NCBI RefSeq assembly: GCF_002999335.1 | Contig: NW_020312760.1 | Location: forward strand, 62,001-126,000 | DNA: 64,000 nt | Direction: 5' to 3' | Source: Cyclospora cayetanensis | Lineage: Eukaryota; Apicomplexa; Conoidasida; Eucoccidiorida; Eimeriidae | In this document: piece by piece, positions 61,801-64,000 of the stretch | Layout of the letters: every line of letters starts with the position of its first letter | Position numbering within the stretch: position 1 is the stretch's first letter | Program-made: the position numbers and the translations under genes | Notes under the pieces: model-generated | The model's database searches: none | What the model saw: only the letters and a program-made list of their open reading frames with translations | Told to the model about the DNA's origin: nothing

Positions 61801-63036
61801 AGGGAGCAGACAAAGCAAGCCCGTCTTCCGCGGTGTCTTCGTCTCCCCACGCATCCTTGGGAGTTGCCTTTTTCGTAGCCACATCGCTGCTGCTCGAAAG
61901 CTTTGCTGCTTCAGCACGTGGCGAGACTGCACGAGACAATGACAAACCCTTGCCGCTTGCAGAGGACGGAGATCGTGAGCGCCGTCGTCGAGCTGCTGTT
62001 GGAGGCTTCAAACTTGCAGCTGGTGCAGCTGGTGCAGCTGGTGCTGCTGGTGCTGCTGTTGCTGCTGGTGCAGCTGGTGCAGCTGTTGCAGCTGGTGCTG
62101 CTGCAGCGGCACCAGCTGCAGCGGCAGTTGCTTCACCTCCCCCAGAAGGTACAGCAGCGCGAGTAGTCACCGGCTGCTCTTGCTGCTCTTGCTGCTCTTG
62201 CTGCTTAGACGTCGTTTTCGAAGCCTTCCCGCTTTCTCCTGCTTTTGATGAGGAAAGCGGATGCACTGACGTGTCGCCTGCCACGCTGCTCGCTGCTGGC
62301 GCTGAAGTCTTGGTGGCAGCAGCAGCAGCAGAAGACTCTGCATGTGCTACAGCACTGCTGCTGCTGCTGCTGCTGGAAGGCAGCGGTGTGGGAGGTACCG
62401 CGCTCCACTCGCTGATGTGAGGCTTCGACGGCTGCTGTTGCTGCTGCTGCATTTGCTGTTGCTGCTGCATTTGCTGTTGCTGCTGCATTTGCTGCTGCAT
62501 TTGCTGGTGCTGCACGCGTCTTCGTTCTTCAGCCTTGACTGCGTCTTTTCTTCCTTGAGGCAGTGCAAATCGCTGCCACTGCCCAGGTAGAAGAGGTGTC
62601 TCTGCTTCGAGTTGTTGCGGTTGTTGCTGCGCTCGCTTCACGAATGGTCTCGCCTTTGGCCATATGGGAGTAGCAGAAGAGTCTTCTTCTTCCTGCATTT
62701 GCTGCTGCACTTGCTGCTGCTGTTGCTGCTGCTGTTGCTGCTGCACTTGCTGCTGCACTTGCTGCGCCTCCCCCTTCGCAGCAGCAGCTGCGGCTGTCGC
62801 GACTGCGCTTCCTCCCCCGACAGGCTGCTTCTCGGAGTCGTCGATCCCAGATGCAGCAGAAGACGTGACACCTCCTGCTGCATGTTCGGCAGCGGCAGAT
62901 GCCGACGCGCTTACAGCCGTTTGCGGCTGCTGCATTTGCTGCTGCTGCTCGCCAGGCGTAGTTTGTCGAGGGGGGGGAGTCACCCACCGACCTAAGGGCA
63001 GTCTTCCAGAGCTCCACACTCCCGCTGGCTTTGGCA

Positions 63037-63068
<32 letters not shown>

Positions 63069-63748
63069 TTGTCTTGCTGCTGTTGCTGTTGCTGCTGCTG
63101 CTGCTTTTCTTGCGGCTCCTGTTTCTGCTGCTGCTGCTGCTGCTGCAAGGCAGCAGCAGCAGAAGCACCCTCTGCGCTCTCGGGAGGAAGCTGCTGCCGG
63201 TAGGGCAAGCGACGATGCGCATGCGCCGATTGGTGGAAAGTACCACCCCGACCACGAACAACACCCCCCCCCCCCGTGCCTCCCCTTCCGCTGCTGCTGC
63301 TGCTTCGATCAGACGACCAGGGGGGAGAAGGCGAAGAGGCTTCTTGCTGAGAAAACGATCCGCCACTGCTGCTGCCTCGCGGAGCAGTGCCTCCACGAGC
63401 ACGACTGCTGCGTGCAGCAGCCGCTGCTGCTGCATGATGCGAGGAGGAGGGGGGATGGTGATTGTGGTGGGAGGAGTGAGGGTGGTTATGATGGTGGGAG
63501 GAGTGAGGGTGGTTATGATGGTGAGGGTGAGAATGGTGGGAGTGTTGCGCCCCCGACGTCGACAGCAGCTGCTGCTGCTGCTTTTCTTGCTGCTGCTTTT
63601 CTTGCTGCTGCTTTTCTTGCTGCTGCTCTCCTGAAGACGCTGTCGCGCTCCCTTGCTGCTGCTGCTGCTGCTGAGGTGATGGCGGAAGCTGCTTTACCGA
63701 CGGTTCAGGAATATCCTTCGCAAGACGAGCTCGCATCGCCCAGGATAA

Positions 63749-63789
<41 letters not shown>

Positions 63790-63958
63790 CTCCTCCTCCG
63801 CCTCTGTCTGCTGTAACTGCTGCCACTGTTTTTGCTGTTTCTGCAACTGCCCCTGCAGGAGCTGGCAAAGCATCCTGAGCGCTGCTCGCAGACTCACCCC
63901 CTGTCTCTACTCCTCCTGACACCGCTAAGGTCCGCTGCCAATTTTCTTCTGAAGAAAC

Positions 63959-64000
<42 letters not shown>
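55812..64000 (-). CDS. eIF4G-like translation initiation scaffold (5' end outside window)
   Basis: Inferred exons: 61494-64000 (open to the edge), 61108-61171, about 60821-60993, 60159-60336, 59748-59830, 59472-59593, 58939-59135, 58207-58590, 57630-57694, 57263-57400, 56731-56905, 56173-56318 and 55812-55956. The large first exon is polyQ/Ser/Ala/His-rich, then has 'RVYSIGFLAKIKTY', similar to the eIF4E-binding-region 'Y-DxxFLLKF'. The MIF4G domain follows: 'LKGLLNKLTIEKFDRIYQQI', 'FEKAVAQHHFIQMYVMLCGK', 'RILIDQCEDSF', 'NMIFVGELLKSKMISQAILL', 'PFRVRCLMKDVLDSRAANW'. The C-terminal exons give a helical MA3-like region ('LLLVAADKLVSDKESQ', 'NFMREFLDVVEG'). It would bridge eIF4E/eIF4A and the ribosome. 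One phase clash remains between 61108 and 60993. Confidence 0.85.
57695..58125. repeat. CATACA/CATATACA microsatellite in an eIF4G intron
   Basis: About 430 bp of ACATACATACACATATACACATAC fill most of the intron between exons 58207-58590 and 57630-57694. All long frames here, both strands, are repeat artefacts. Confidence 0.95.
59230..59372. repeat. Tandem duplication with CATGCATG motifs in an eIF4G intron
   Basis: A block of about 67 bp is present twice, with the shared part AGAGGCTAACATACACATAC then ACATAGACGCTTGCATGCATGCATACATGC at about 59251-59303 and 59321-59369. It sits between exons 59472-59593 and 58939-59135. Confidence 0.85.
60510..60610. repeat. CACACA/TATATA microsatellite in an eIF4G intron
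   Basis: CA then TA repeats between the exons ending at about 60821 and starting at 60336. Confidence 0.85.
61200..61475. repeat. (TCTC)n polypyrimidine tract filling an eIF4G intron
   Basis: About 275 bp are nearly pure T/C on the plus strand (TCTCTCTCCCTATCTCTCC). On the coding strand the intron between exons 61494-64000 and 61108-61171 is therefore almost pure GAGAGA purine. Confidence 0.95.
61561..64000 (-). repeat. CAG/CTG triplet arrays encoding polyGln/polySer/polyAla
   Basis: At least ten separate CTG runs on the plus strand (for example 63750-63787 and 63958-64000 at the right edge) encode Gln, Ser or Ala tracts in the eIF4G N-terminal exon. Related higher-order units include repeated CAGCAGCAAATG (QQM) at 62440-62510 and a repeated EKQQQ at 63575-63630. 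Confidence 0.9.

Overview
This window looks like nuclear DNA of an apicomplexan coccidian, most likely an Eimeria species; the species is not assigned. Four things point there. CAG/CTG triplet tracts saturate the sequence and are translated as polyglutamine and polyalanine runs inside otherwise conserved proteins. Genes are intron-rich, with short exons and clean GT-AG borders. CATACA, TA and TCTC microsatellites fill introns and gaps. One gene encodes a tRip-like tRNA import protein, a GST-like plus EMAPII-like fusion known from apicomplexans. I see no operons, phage, insertion sequences, CRISPR arrays, rRNA or tRNA genes.

Layout. 0.5-4.8 kb, minus: N-terminal part of a DDX60-like Ski2-family helicase, with its helicase core beyond the left edge. 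6.5-8.6 kb, minus: a five-exon alpha/beta hydrolase. 10.2-11.7 kb, minus: a ZNF830-like spliceosome-associated protein. 12.4-15.7 kb, plus: the tRip-like gene. 16.4-17.3 kb, plus and 17.6-18.6 kb, minus: two unidentified genes, tail to tail. 19.0-20.4 kb, plus: OPA3-like. 20.9-21.4 kb, minus: a small protein with a C-terminal membrane segment. 22.8-23.9 kb, plus: an Eaf6/MEAF6-like subunit. 24.4-25.8 kb, plus: a predicted type I membrane protein of unknown family. 26.6-30.5 kb, minus: glutamate-cysteine ligase. 30.9-34 kb: small unidentified genes. 35.7-41.6 kb, plus: a 1970-residue single-exon protein with TPR-like segments. 42.3-47.9 kb, minus: PRP3 of the U4/U6 snRNP in 15 exons. 50.1-52.4 kb, minus: GAPDH, probably with an N-terminal extension. 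52.8-53.8 kb, minus: an acidic secreted protein. 55.8-64 kb, minus: an eIF4G-like factor whose 5' end lies beyond the right edge.

The genes are mostly independent housekeeping functions: splicing (PRP3, ZNF830-like), translation (eIF4G), tRNA handling, glutathione synthesis, glycolysis, chromatin acetylation and mitochondrial shape. They are not an obvious functional cluster. Exon models were built by hand from reading frame, splice phase and remembered family motifs. Where the listed exons give a total divisible by three without a gap, I say so. I found no convincing new multi-gene system. The most novel items are the unidentified small and membrane or secreted proteins, the possible extended GAPDH, and the heavy loading of introns with satellite DNA.
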